From Fen-1254 sp963778945 (GTDB lineage: Bacteria > Bacteroidota > Ignavibacteria > UBA10030), in contig CAVZWL010000013.1 of NCBI GenBank assembly GCA_963778945.1, positions 62,001 through 126,000 on the forward strand: a stretch of 64,000 bases of DNA, given 5' to 3'. The notes beneath the pieces are model-generated. The model was not told the DNA's origin. It was given only the letters and a program-made list of their open reading frames with translations, and did no database searches. This document shows, one piece after another, positions 27,750 to 36,686 of this stretch (its first letter is position 1; every line of letters begins with the position of its first letter). The position numbers and the translations under genes are program-made.

Positions 27750-30080
27750 TTACTTCATCAAAATCATCTTCTTTAATTGAGTATAATTGCCTGATTGCAG
27801 CTTATAGAAATAAACACCTGAAGATAGATGCGAAGCATCGAACAATACTGTCTGCTGGCCTGCAGATAATTGCTTCTCTATCAATGTTGCAACTTTTTGT
27901 CCCAGTATATTATACACCGACAATGTCGTGAATCCGCTTTTTAAGATCGAAAATGAAATCAATGTAGATGGATTGAACGGATTGGGATAGTTCTGGCATA
28001 AATTATATGATAATGGCTTTCCGTCGGGACTCACACCTGTGATTGACGAAATTGTCAGCGCAGAGCTTACGTTGCCAGAAGAATCAATTGATGCTACTTT
28101 ATAATAGTATGTATTTGATTGAACAGTGTTATCGACATAGAAAGTATCAACAACAAAAGCAATTTTATTTTGGGCAGACGGAATAAATGTGGGCGTCGTT
28201 TCCCTGTAGATATCATATCCCATGAAACCGCTATTCGTATCAGCCGGAGTATGCCATCGAATGGTTGCTCGTCCATCGGAATCAGCGATACTGCCGCTGA
28301 GAGGCGCGCGAGGCGGAATATTATCAACAGAATACCCGCTGTCCGGCCCAATGACTGTATAGACAGAAGGATCAGCCGTGTGTGCTATGATTCGAAAAAC
28401 GGACCAATGTATTCCGTTAATGATGGTAGAATCATAAAGCGTAGGCGCAATCACTTGATACACAGTATCATTGAGAACAGGAATGTTCCCTCTGATATAG
28501 GTCCATGCATTTTGATCATAACGATAGAGATCGAATCCCGTCATCCCTAAACTGATAGGTGAGATGGCTGTCGTCCATTGGACAAACACATGTTTGCCGT
28601 TGTCATTTGGAACATCTTTTACAAAAAGAACTTGTGTTGTATCCGGAATCTGGTTATTCTTTAGGATGAAAATTTCATGATGAGGTCCATTACTGGTAAC
28701 TGCCAAATCGATGGATCCATCATTATCGATATCGATCGGAGTCACAGCACGCGCAACGCCGGTTAATGCGATGGAATGTCCTGGAGTAAATACTCCTGCG
28801 CCATTGTTCTTCAATATTGAAACAGAGGTTGATAATGAGGTTAGGAGCGTACTACCCACGAGCAAATCGATATTTCCGTCCCCATCGACATCCGTGGCGG
28901 CAATGATGCATGGCTTGGTCGGGGCATTGATCGTCGAATCGAGGGCGTACGTTCCATTCCCTTTATTTTTAAATAGAGAGATTGTGCTCGATCCATAGTT
29001 ACTTACGGCTAAATCAGCCAGTCCATTTCCGAATAAATTAGCTGCTACCGTTGAATATGGACCGTTTCCGACACTGATCGTTGTATCTACGGTAAATACT
29101 CCAGTACCATTATTTGTTAGAATAGAAATGTTGTTCGATGTATAATTCGTAGATATCAAATCAATGTAGCCGTCTCCATTGATATCAGCGGCTGTAATCT
29201 TTACCGGCATGGAGCCAACATTTATCGTGGATACTGCTTGAAATGTGCTGTTTCCTTGGTTTATTAAAATGGAAATGCTGCCGGATCCGGCGTTTGTTAC
29301 AATAAGATCGTTCTTACCATCTCCATTGACATCCGCAGCAATAATATCCCACGGTGCAGAGCCGACCTCAATTACAGAACTTTGAGCAAACGATCCGGTA
29401 CCGTCATTTTTTAATATGACGACTTTATTAATTCCACCCACTGCGACCGCCAAATCCATATGTCCATCGCCATCGACATCGAGTGCTGCAACAGATGCTG
29501 GATCTGCTCCCACTGAAATTGTCGAGCTTGTGCTGAATGTTCCATCTTGATTATTCTTTAAAATGGAAATGGTGCCATCCTCGTTGTTGACAGTTACGAT
29601 ATCTGCATAACCGTCGTTATTCACATCCACAGCTATAGAAATCCACGGATTAATTCCAACATTTGTAAAAGATGTTTGTTTATAAAAGCCGGAACTTGAA
29701 TCCGTCTTTGCCGTGAATGTCCAACTATAAGATTGCTGAAGCGAATCGCCGGCACCGCCCCTCAGAGCACGCGTAAGAATTATTTGAACTACATCTCCTG
29801 ATTTAAAACTCATAGTCGGTGTAATTGTTGCGGTAAACGTCAGTGTATCATACTGGAATGTGCTGGAATGCGGACCGCTTATAGAACCGACCGCGACACA
29901 GGATGAATCCGAAAGTGCCGCCGGATCAATATTCTTATCAAACGTAACCTTTATTTCTGTTGTTCTTGCCACATTGATTGCATTTGCTTTCGGTGAGACG
30001 GAAACCACTGAAGGCGCCTGAGCATAAAGAAAAAATGAGCAACAAAGCAGGAATGATAAAAACCAACCAATATATTTCAT
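27750..30080 (-). CDS. Secreted FG-GAP repeat protein with type IX secretion sorting domain
   Basis: This is a 776-residue exported protein. A strong GGAGGA ribosome-binding site precedes ATG 30080. After a signal (ending near LYAQ) comes an Ig-like SbsA-type domain (SVSPKANAINVARTTEIKV). About seven FG-GAP/VCBS repeats of roughly 48 residues follow, between residues 150 and 500, each with a DxDGDGxxDL calcium-loop motif (DVNNDGYADI, DVDGDGHMDL, DINGDGYIDL and others). Two fibronectin III-like domains follow. The last 80 residues are the T9SS type A sorting domain with NYPNPFNPSTLISF, LGQKVATL and GVYFYKL. It should be carried through the outer membrane and fixed to the surface. The repeats build a beta-propeller; binding partner unknown. 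Standing alone inside a glycan island, it may be a surface adhesin. Confidence 0.88.
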   Translation of the reverse strand: MKYIGWFLSFLLCCSFFLYAQAPSVVSVSPKANAINVARTTEIKVTFDKNIDPAALSDSSCVAVGSISGPHSSTFQYDTLTFTATITPTMSFKSGDVVQIILTRALRGGAGDSLQQSYSWTFTAKTDSSSGFYKQTSFTNVGINPWISIAVDVNNDGYADIVTVNNEDGTISILKNNQDGTFSTSSTISVGADPASVAALDVDGDGHMDLAVAVGGINKVVILKNDGTGSFAQSSVIEVGSAPWDIIAADVNGDGKNDLIVTNAGSGSISILINQGNSTFQAVSTINVGSMPVKITAADINGDGYIDLISTNYTSNNISILTNNGTGVFTVDTTISVGNGPYSTVAANLFGNGLADLAVSNYGSSTISLFKNKGNGTYALDSTINAPTKPCIIAATDVDGDGNIDLLVGSTLLTSLSTSVSILKNNGAGVFTPGHSIALTGVARAVTPIDIDNDGSIDLAVTSNGPHHEIFILKNNQIPDTTQVLFVKDVPNDNGKHVFVQWTTAISPISLGMTGFDLYRYDQNAWTYIRGNIPVLNDTVYQVIAPTLYDSTIINGIHWSVFRIIAHTADPSVYTVIGPDSGYSVDNIPPRAPLSGSIADSDGRATIRWHTPADTNSGFMGYDIYRETTPTFIPSAQNKIAFVVDTFYVDNTVQSNTYYYKVASIDSSGNVSSALTISSITGVSPDGKPLSYNLCQNYPNPFNPSTLISFSILKSGFTTLSVYNILGQKVATLIEKQLSAGQQTVLFDASHLSSGVYFYKLQSGNYTQLKKMILMK

Positions 30081-31606
30081 ACATCCTCCCCGAGTGATAG
30101 TTACTATTATGATGGAAAAACAAAAGTTTGCAAAAAATTTCTTAACACATATTAAAGAAATATTTGTTTCTTTTCAATTTTGAAGGATGGCAGCTTCTGG
30201 CATAGGCATTGCTTTCATTAATCGTCAGAATTTATTTAATTTCCCTTTGATTTGCAAGAGGGATGCCGTAAACTAACCGGCACATTTTCGCAAACAATTC
30301 CCTTTTCATGCAAATTTCGCAGGATTGTGAATTTTTCTTGGATAACAATTTGCGAGGCTTTGGAACTTTCCGAGATAGCTGTCCAAATACACAAAATATT
30401 GTCAGATGCCCTCTTGATGGTGCTAAGGGCTGTACAAGCATTAATACGCGAAGTAGACCGATACTTGCAAACCCGGCAAAAGGCATGTCTTCTTTACGGC
30501 TTTTAAAATTGCCGGAGATTTTCTGCCTGACTGCCTGCAGGCGAAGATCACGCTCGTGTTAATTGCAGCGGATGAAACTCGGACATCTTCAATAATTGCC
30601 GTTCCTGCACATTGGTAGTTCCTTATGCCTTCATATAAGCAGCGTATTGGGATCTGTTTTAGTTTTCCACTTTTTCCCGGCATTGTTCCTTGACAGGGAT
30701 TCAGTGCCTTGAAGATTCACTGCAACACTCTGCACTATCCCGTTTACTATTAGCACGATTACAAAAGCAACATGCCAATAAGCCGGACTACATTTTTACT
30801 TCCTCAGCAAGCTTGTGAATGCTCAGTCAAAAATCTTTCATCTTTTATTTTTAGCCATCGCATGGTTTTCAGGAGCAGAGTTCAATTCTCGGGCTAAATG
30901 CGATGTAGACAACGTGTCCAATGTCGTGCTTCAAGTAAGACGGCCATAAATCGAGAATAACTCTCCTCTGCAACGAACTCACTATGTCCAACTGTTTTAT
31001 CGGATTTATTCCTCATTGCAAGCGTTGATTTCTTAGGTCTGTTTTTGTCATCCGCCCGACGATCAATTTCTCTTCGTGCAGGGAAGAATGATCGTACATT
31101 TCAAACCGCCGCCAGACAACAGCTTGTCATTATTACAACCATCTTCACTGCATTGTTTTTCAAGCCATAGAACCAGTCCCTCACGAGCGACGGGGCTGCT
31201 GCTGTTGCGCAAAATAATTTATCACTCTTTCTGAATCGGTTTTTCAAAAGCCTGCCAAATTATTCTCGTTTCGGCACGTTGATATTCATGCATATAGCAT
31301 ATACACCTAAAACCCGTGCAAAGAAAGATATAAAAGACGATTATAGGGATTAAAACGATATAATCGGCTGTACACGTTGACCTCCCTTCTTGTTTGGTTT
31401 ATTCCTAATTCACCGAAGACAGAATAAGTCCGATGTATAGTCCGCAGATAGAAATCGGACACCCTCTTCACGGCGGGATTCATAATAAAATAATTTCTCA
31501 AAGCATACATCCTCAATCATATATTTCAGCATTGATTTTATCCTGTCAAATTGCAATGTTCAATTACAAAAATATTATCCTTAGAAATAAATTTCTGGCC
31601 CTCGTG
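30081..31606. other. 1.5-kb region without a supported gene, possibly decayed
   Basis: No intact gene is supported. Several short stretches read well as protein in changing frames on the minus strand (for example around 30230-30440 and 30870-31150), with stops and frame changes between them. They match no family I recognise. It directly adjoins an insertion sequence, a typical place for gene debris. Neither a tRNA nor an inverted-repeat pair was found. The first 50 bp next to 30080 hold the promoter and ribosome-binding site of the secreted protein. Confidence 0.4.
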
Positions 31607-32922
31607 TTGCGTCATAAATAAAGGTAACCATAAATTATGGAGTAGGAGAATCCTTTTTGAGGAGATACCGAGGTAAAGGATCGGCCTGTTTAACGATAGC
31701 ATGGATTTTCTTTTTCATAATCTTTTGGAGAATAAAAGGATTAAGCTTTGAGTATGTATCCTGTAGCTTGATTTTGGTAGATTCCGGGATCTCGGGAGAC
31801 AGGAGAAGCCGTTGGAAAGGAGTCTGGGGTTCATCATAAAGTTTTTTAATCTTCGCTCCGACACGTTTTTTAGCAATAAGCTTGGTCGATGGAATAAAGA
31901 AGTTCATAAGCAACTTCCATTGAGAACAATAGAGAGAGTCCAGGAGTTTTGCCAAGTGTGGTTGAGCAAAGCGCTGATAGCCAAGATATTGGCGGACGAG
32001 AGTCCAATTTTTTTCTTCCACATGGGCGTTATCGTTTTTGTGATAAGGTCGAGAACGTGTAAACTGTACAGGACTTTTGCGATCAGTAAAGTATTTATGA
32101 ATGGGCCAATTTAAGAATTCAGAACCATTGTCGCAATCGAAGCCAAGAATGGGAAAGGGTAATGATCCTTCAATGTCCTTAAGAGCAGAGAGCACACCTC
32201 GTTCACCTTTTCCCCAGACAGCTCGTTGTTCACGCCAAGAAGTGGCCAAATCGATGCAATTGATCGTTAAAACATACATTCCTTCGGTTGTAGTGCCGCA
32301 GTGAGCGACGGTATCGGCTTCGAGAAATCCGGGGCGTTTTTCGTCCCATTGATCGGTTGCGATGGGAATGTGCCGTTTAAGCAATGATCCTGGCTTGGTC
32401 GTAGAGAGGCCGTATTTGTGTGCTGAGGCACGCACAGGAGCCATAAGGCGGTCAATGGTGGACGGAGAGATACTCAGCAGCAATGAAGATTGTTTTGAGT
32501 CTAAGTTCTTATGGAAAAATGTATTGTAGAACGGGAGCCAGAGTGGTAAAGCTGCTTTGAGCCGTTTGGAGCACGGAAGATTAAGGATGCTCCAGATGCA
32601 TTTAAGGACTTCCACAATGACTGGATCAGCATATTTCTTTGGTCGGCCTTTACATTTGGTCAAAAAGCTTTTACGTGTATTCTTTAGATTACGTAACAGC
32701 CGGATAGCATATTTACGGTTATATTCACAAACAGCACAAAATTCATCGAGGATTTTACGCTTTTGTTTCTTTCTCGCGATTCGATAACGTTCTCGAATGG
32801 ATTCAAGATATTCTCGTTTGCTGTTGATTCCCATATATGTAACCTTTCTTTTTTCGGTTACATATATTATGAGTCAACGACTATTTCGCAATACCTCTAA
32901 AGTTACATTATTTATGAGTCAA
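31607..32922. mobile_element. Insertion sequence of about 1.3 kb
   Basis: One transposase gene is bounded by imperfect terminal inverted repeats. Left end TTGCGTCATAAATAAAGGTAAC (31607-31628, 22 nt; compared in part) matches the right end 32902-32922, whose reverse complement begins TTGACTCATAAATAATG and ends TAAC. A second copy of the right terminus lies 45 bp inside (32857-32877), and a palindrome of ATATATGTAACC with GGTTACATATAT spans 32834-32868. No clear target-site duplication could be read, so the exact ends are uncertain. I do not recognise the named IS family. Confidence 0.7.
31635..32834 (-). CDS. DDE transposase with integrase core domain
   Basis: This 399-residue transposase has an N-terminal helical DNA-binding part (about residues 1-110: KREYLESIRERY, NRKYAIRLLRN). 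An rve-type RNase H-like catalytic domain follows, with the acidic triad at EADTVAHCG (Asp about 174), DCDNGSEF (Asp about 237) and HVEEKNW (Glu about 272). The chain is uninterrupted and of normal length, so the element may still be mobile. It resembles transposases placed among IS481/ISNCY-like groups, but I cannot assign the family. It lies in the gene-poor middle of the polysaccharide island, with the left repeat 28 bp from its stop. Confidence 0.88.
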   Translation of the reverse strand: MGINSKREYLESIRERYRIARKKQKRKILDEFCAVCEYNRKYAIRLLRNLKNTRKSFLTKCKGRPKKYADPVIVEVLKCIWSILNLPCSKRLKAALPLWLPFYNTFFHKNLDSKQSSLLLSISPSTIDRLMAPVRASAHKYGLSTTKPGSLLKRHIPIATDQWDEKRPGFLEADTVAHCGTTTEGMYVLTINCIDLATSWREQRAVWGKGERGVLSALKDIEGSLPFPILGFDCDNGSEFLNWPIHKYFTDRKSPVQFTRSRPYHKNDNAHVEEKNWTLVRQYLGYQRFAQPHLAKLLDSLYCSQWKLLMNFFIPSTKLIAKKRVGAKIKKLYDEPQTPFQRLLLSPEIPESTKIKLQDTYSKLNPFILQKIMKKKIHAIVKQADPLPRYLLKKDSPTP

Positions 32923-33319
32923 TGCGATGCGCCCTTTGGATAATTTGAAAATTGTGTCGAATTTGGTTATTATTAATATGAATAAGAATAATCTGGAAAA
33001 TTTTTATCGGCTACTGAAGACGATTATGGTTTTGAGTCCTTAAACAGGAGTGTTTCCAGAGTTTTCGGTAATATATTAATACAGATAAGCGAGCTACATT
33101 TTTACACACATATCAAAAAATGTCATTTTTCTTTCTCGCGTGATTTACACATGTATAAATTGCAAAGAAATACGAACTGCCGCAAAAGATTCGATAGAAA
33201 ATGTTTTCCTCAATATCCGTCAGTAAAAGAAGATGGTATGGCTATGATATCTTCATTGACTGGAACTGGAATCTTATGCGTTACTCCCTCATTCGTCTTT
33301 ATTATTTGAAGGGCTTTTT
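32923..33319. other. A/T-rich gap after the insertion sequence
   Basis: Nearly 400 bp of very A/T-rich sequence with no gene, hairpin terminator or repeat recognised. It probably holds the promoter for the plus-strand gene cluster starting at 33320. Confidence 0.3.
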
Positions 33320-33769
33320 ATGGCAGAAACGCTTGGTTCATTATGTGACAAGTTAACGATTGTAAAGCTCAAGCAATTCCATTCAGACAGCAAAGAGAAA
33401 CTTATTAGCCTCTCAGAACAGGAAAACCAATTGCAATCTGAAATCGATGAATTTATTTCTGCAGCTATCAAAGGCAATGTATCTATTGATCGATTAACAT
33501 TTGCTACTAATAAGGTATATAAACAAGAAGGAAATGTGGTCGCTGATGTTGGGGGAACCATTGGAGAAGTATTTTCAAAGCTTGCCGATGTCAATTGTAA
33601 GCTTTGGCATGAACAAGAATTGGTTTATGAATTTGATAAAGTTCCTGTACTTGAAAAAGACAGAGTTGTAAAAAAGCTTGCTTTGCTTAATCTGGAACGC
33701 AATAAATGCATCGATCAAATTGATAGGCACTTTCGTATGAGTATCGAACAACAACGGAGTCATTCATAG
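33320..33769 (+). CDS. DUF4254-like small helical protein of glycan loci
   Basis: This 149-residue protein is highly charged and largely helical. The opening ETLGSLCDKLTIVKLKQFHS and the later DVNCKLWHEQE and KLALLNLERNKCIDQID resemble the DUF4254-type proteins often found in LPS and capsule clusters of Bacteroidota and Proteobacteria. That family recall is from memory and should be checked. There are no membrane segments or catalytic motifs. It stands 9 bp before a sugar C-methyltransferase-like gene and opens a plus-strand run of glycan genes. Function unknown; sugar nucleotide or regulatory binding is a guess. Confidence 0.65.
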   Translation: MAETLGSLCDKLTIVKLKQFHSDSKEKLISLSEQENQLQSEIDEFISAAIKGNVSIDRLTFATNKVYKQEGNVVADVGGTIGEVFSKLADVNCKLWHEQELVYEFDKVPVLEKDRVVKKLALLNLERNKCIDQIDRHFRMSIEQQRSHS

Positions 33770-33778
33770 GAGCACTTC

Positions 33779-35038
33779 ATGCATCTCATTCATAGAAAAA
33801 CATGTCGTGTCTGTGGTTCTCAGGCGCTGACTAAAGTTATTGATCTTGGTGAACAATATCTTCAGGGATCGTTCGTAAAGCTTGGCAAAGAATTACCCCC
33901 CATGCGCAAGATACCCAACACACTTCTCCGCTGCGATCCGACAAAAGATGAACACGCTTGCGGACTTCTTCAGATGGAACATACTGTGCCTCCTGAGATA
34001 CTGTATTCTGCATATTGGTATCGTTCCGGAACGAACGACACTATGCGTCGGCATTTAAAGGGAATTGTTGAAGAAGCGCTTCTCATTATAAAAATATCAA
34101 AAGCGAAAGTGCTTGATATCGGTTGTAACGATGGAACTCTTCTTGAATATTATCCGGATACCTTTGAAAAATATGGTATTGATCCATCCGATGTTGCCCT
34201 AGAGATTAAGCCACCGGTTTCGGTGGTACAGGATATTTTCCCTTCCAATGAATTGATAGCCCGTTTGCAAGACAAGAAAATCGATATCATTACTTCTATA
34301 GCTATGTTCTACGATCTTGAGGACCCAATTGCATTCACAAAAGGAATTAAGAATATACTGTCCCCGGAAGGAATATGGATATTTGAAATGTCTTACATGC
34401 CCACCATGTTAAAAATGACTTCGTATGACACTATTTGTCATGAACATCTAGAATATTACAGTTTAGCCGTTATTGAATTCATTTTGAAGCAAGCAGGAAT
34501 GAAAATATTCAATGCATCGCAAAATAGTATCAATGGCGGCAGTATTCGCTGTTTTGCCACACATATAGATAATTTTGTGTATAAAAACGAGGTCTTTACA
34601 CAGAACATTCAAAATCTTCACAAGGAGGAATTTGACCTTGAACTCGATACGGATAAACCATACAAGAATTTTCAAGACCGTGTAAATGTACACAAAGAAG
34701 AGCTCATCTCCCTGCTCAAAAAACTTAAAAAGGAAGGGAAGAAGATTCATATTTATGGTGCGTCAACCAAAGGCAATACAATTCTGCAATGGTGCGGCAT
34801 CGATAGCCGTATTATTGATTTTGCAGCAGAACGAAATCCCGACAAATACGGAGCTCGAACTCTTGGGACGGATATTCCGATAGTAAGCGAGGCTGAATCA
34901 CGTGCAATGAATCCGGATTACTATCTGGTTCTTCCTTGGCATTTTAAAGAAGAGATTGTCCAACGGGAAAAAGAGACGCTCGAACGTGGTATTAGTCTAT
35001 TATTTCCTTTGCCTACGGTTCACATTATAAAAAAATAA
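33779..35038 (+). CDS. Sugar C-methyltransferase-like SAM enzyme with N-terminal zinc site
   Basis: This 419-residue protein has the three-part layout of NovU/TylC3-type C-methyltransferases. An N-terminal zinc-binding module comes first (CRVCGSQ at about residue 10, later CDPTKDEHACG). A central Rossmann methyltransferase follows with VLDIGCNDGTLLEYYP near residue 115. The C-terminal domain contains KIHIYGASTKGNTILQWCG near residue 320. HEHLEYYSL near residue 220 matches the catalytic His region of the family. Such enzymes methylate C-3 of dTDP-keto-sugars, making branched deoxysugars. The exact sugar is unknown. Confidence 0.88.
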   Translation: MHLIHRKTCRVCGSQALTKVIDLGEQYLQGSFVKLGKELPPMRKIPNTLLRCDPTKDEHACGLLQMEHTVPPEILYSAYWYRSGTNDTMRRHLKGIVEEALLIIKISKAKVLDIGCNDGTLLEYYPDTFEKYGIDPSDVALEIKPPVSVVQDIFPSNELIARLQDKKIDIITSIAMFYDLEDPIAFTKGIKNILSPEGIWIFEMSYMPTMLKMTSYDTICHEHLEYYSLAVIEFILKQAGMKIFNASQNSINGGSIRCFATHIDNFVYKNEVFTQNIQNLHKEEFDLELDTDKPYKNFQDRVNVHKEELISLLKKLKKEGKKIHIYGASTKGNTILQWCGIDSRIIDFAAERNPDKYGARTLGTDIPIVSEAESRAMNPDYYLVLPWHFKEEIVQREKETLERGISLLFPLPTVHIIKK

Positions 35039-35049
35039 TTGGAGTATTC

Positions 35050-35799
35050 TTGAATTACATCAAACGTAAATATGATCAATTAGTCAGCCTGGTGAAATAT
35101 CCGCATTATGAGCAGGTCAATTCATCTTTGTGCAAAATATTAAAGACATCAGAAGAGATTGAAAATTGTTCACGATTTCTTCATCAAAGAGGATACGAAT
35201 CTCATGGACTTAAATGCAAGGATTGGGATTTAGCTACGATTATTCCGCAAATCAACGAAGGAAATTTTTGGGACATGGGGAGTTCCGATTCATTTATTTT
35301 TAAAAATCTGAAAATCAAAAAAATAGCCGGAGAATTGCACGGAATAGATCTACGAGAACCTATTAACCGGATCCGGGGAGTTAAATATTCTATAGGTGAT
35401 TTGCTCAATACGAAATACCCAAACAATTATTTTAACAATATTACTTGCCTATCAGTTATCGAGCATGAAGTCGACTTCCGTCGATTCGCGTTGGAAACCT
35501 CCCGGCTTCTTCAAACGGGAGGAAAATTATTCGTTACTTTTGATTACTGGAATCCCAAGATCAACTCGCACATCAAGCTGTATAACTTGGCGTGTCAGCC
35601 CCTTGACAAGCAATTAGTCATTGATCTTATAACAGAATGCAAACGCCACGACCTTTATCCTGTTCAAGAAATGGATTGGACAATGGGGGATGCTGTTATT
35701 AACAAAGACAACCACTCACCCGATCCTTCTGTATACTATACATTCGGTATTGTAACATTTGAAAAACGATCTTTGAATTCAGAGAGATACGATGAGTAA
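35050..35799 (+). CDS. Class I SAM-dependent methyltransferase
   Basis: This 249-residue protein starts at a TTG codon (35050) with GGAG 5 nt upstream. No ATG nearby fits better. The SAM site is degenerate: NFWDMGSSDSFIF near residue 75. A partly conserved motif follows (GELHGIDLREP), then NNITCLSVIEHEVDFRRF around residue 135 and GGKLFVTFDYW around residue 160, the standard order of Methyltransf_11-like enzymes. It overlaps the next gene by 8 bp, so the two are co-translated. It probably methylates a sugar or lipid-linked glycan. Its substrate is unknown. Confidence 0.8.
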   Translation: MNYIKRKYDQLVSLVKYPHYEQVNSSLCKILKTSEEIENCSRFLHQRGYESHGLKCKDWDLATIIPQINEGNFWDMGSSDSFIFKNLKIKKIAGELHGIDLREPINRIRGVKYSIGDLLNTKYPNNYFNNITCLSVIEHEVDFRRFALETSRLLQTGGKLFVTFDYWNPKINSHIKLYNLACQPLDKQLVIDLITECKRHDLYPVQEMDWTMGDAVINKDNHSPDPSVYYTFGIVTFEKRSLNSERYDE

Positions 35800-36668
35800 T
35801 GCGTTGATATTTGGCGCAAACGGTCAGGACGGATATTATATCTCTGAATTATGCAAATTCAAGGGAATTGAACCAATCGGAATTTCTCGCTCTGGTAATT
35901 GGATCCCTGGCGATGTTTCCCAATATTCTCAGGTAGAACAATTTATCAAACAATATTTGCCGGCATTTGTATTCCATCTTGCCGCGAATTCAACAACCCA
36001 GCATGAAACTTTGTTTGATAATCATGAAACCATTTCTACAGGCACGCTTAATATTTTAGAGGCAGTAAAACAACATTGTCCCTCTTCCAAAGTATTTATT
36101 ACGGGCAGCGGATGTACAATTTAAAAATACTGGAAACCCAATCTCAGAGTCGGATGAATTTGAAGCAAGTAGTCCATATTCTATAGCGCGCATTCAATCT
36201 GTTTTTGCCGCACGCTACTATCGTTCGATAGGAATTCGTACATATGTTGGATATCTTTTCCATCATGAAAGTCCATTGAGAAAGTCGAACCATGTGAGTA
36301 AAATAATTGCTTCAACTGTTCAGCGAATCGCCGCTGGAAGCAACGAATATCTTGAGCTTGGAGATATTTCTGTCCGAAAAGAGTGGACTTTTGCAGGCGA
36401 TGTTGCTGAAGCAATTTTATTGCTTCTCGAACAGGATAAAGTTTTTGAAGCAGTTATCGGATCAGGCAAAGCTTATTCCATTGAACAATGGCTGGAATGC
36501 TGTTTTTGTTTGATCGGTAAAAATTGGCGCGATTATGTAAAACTTAACCGGAGCTTTAACCCTGAATATCGTTTACTCGTATCTAATCCTGCGACTATGA
36601 AAAACCTCGGATGGCAGCCCAAAAAAGATATTCAAGAATTGGCTGCAATGATGATGAAGCCGAGTTAA
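35792..36668 (+). CDS. NAD-dependent epimerase/dehydratase (GDP-mannose dehydratase-like), one frameshift
   Basis: This extended SDR sugar-nucleotide enzyme has about 292 codons. The N-terminus ALIFGANGQDGYYISELC holds the GxxGxxG nucleotide motif in the form typical of GDP-mannose 4,6-dehydratase. HLAANSTTQHE and FITGSGC follow. The frame breaks near 36118, and the second frame continues with SPYSIARIQS, where the catalytic YxxxK is replaced by YxxxR. KEWTFAGDVAEAILLLLEQ and NLGWQPKKDI close the chain as in GMD-like enzymes. At under 300 residues it is shorter than typical dehydratases. The Lys-to-Arg change and frameshift make activity uncertain; a real role in making a deoxysugar donor is plausible. 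Confidence 0.78.
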
Positions 36669-36686
36669 CAATGCTTGGTTTTTGAA

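Noticed and set aside
30870..30905. tRNA-like T-loop (GTTCAATTC) in the gene-free region
   Set aside because: The surrounding bases do not form a T-arm, anticodon arm or acceptor stem.
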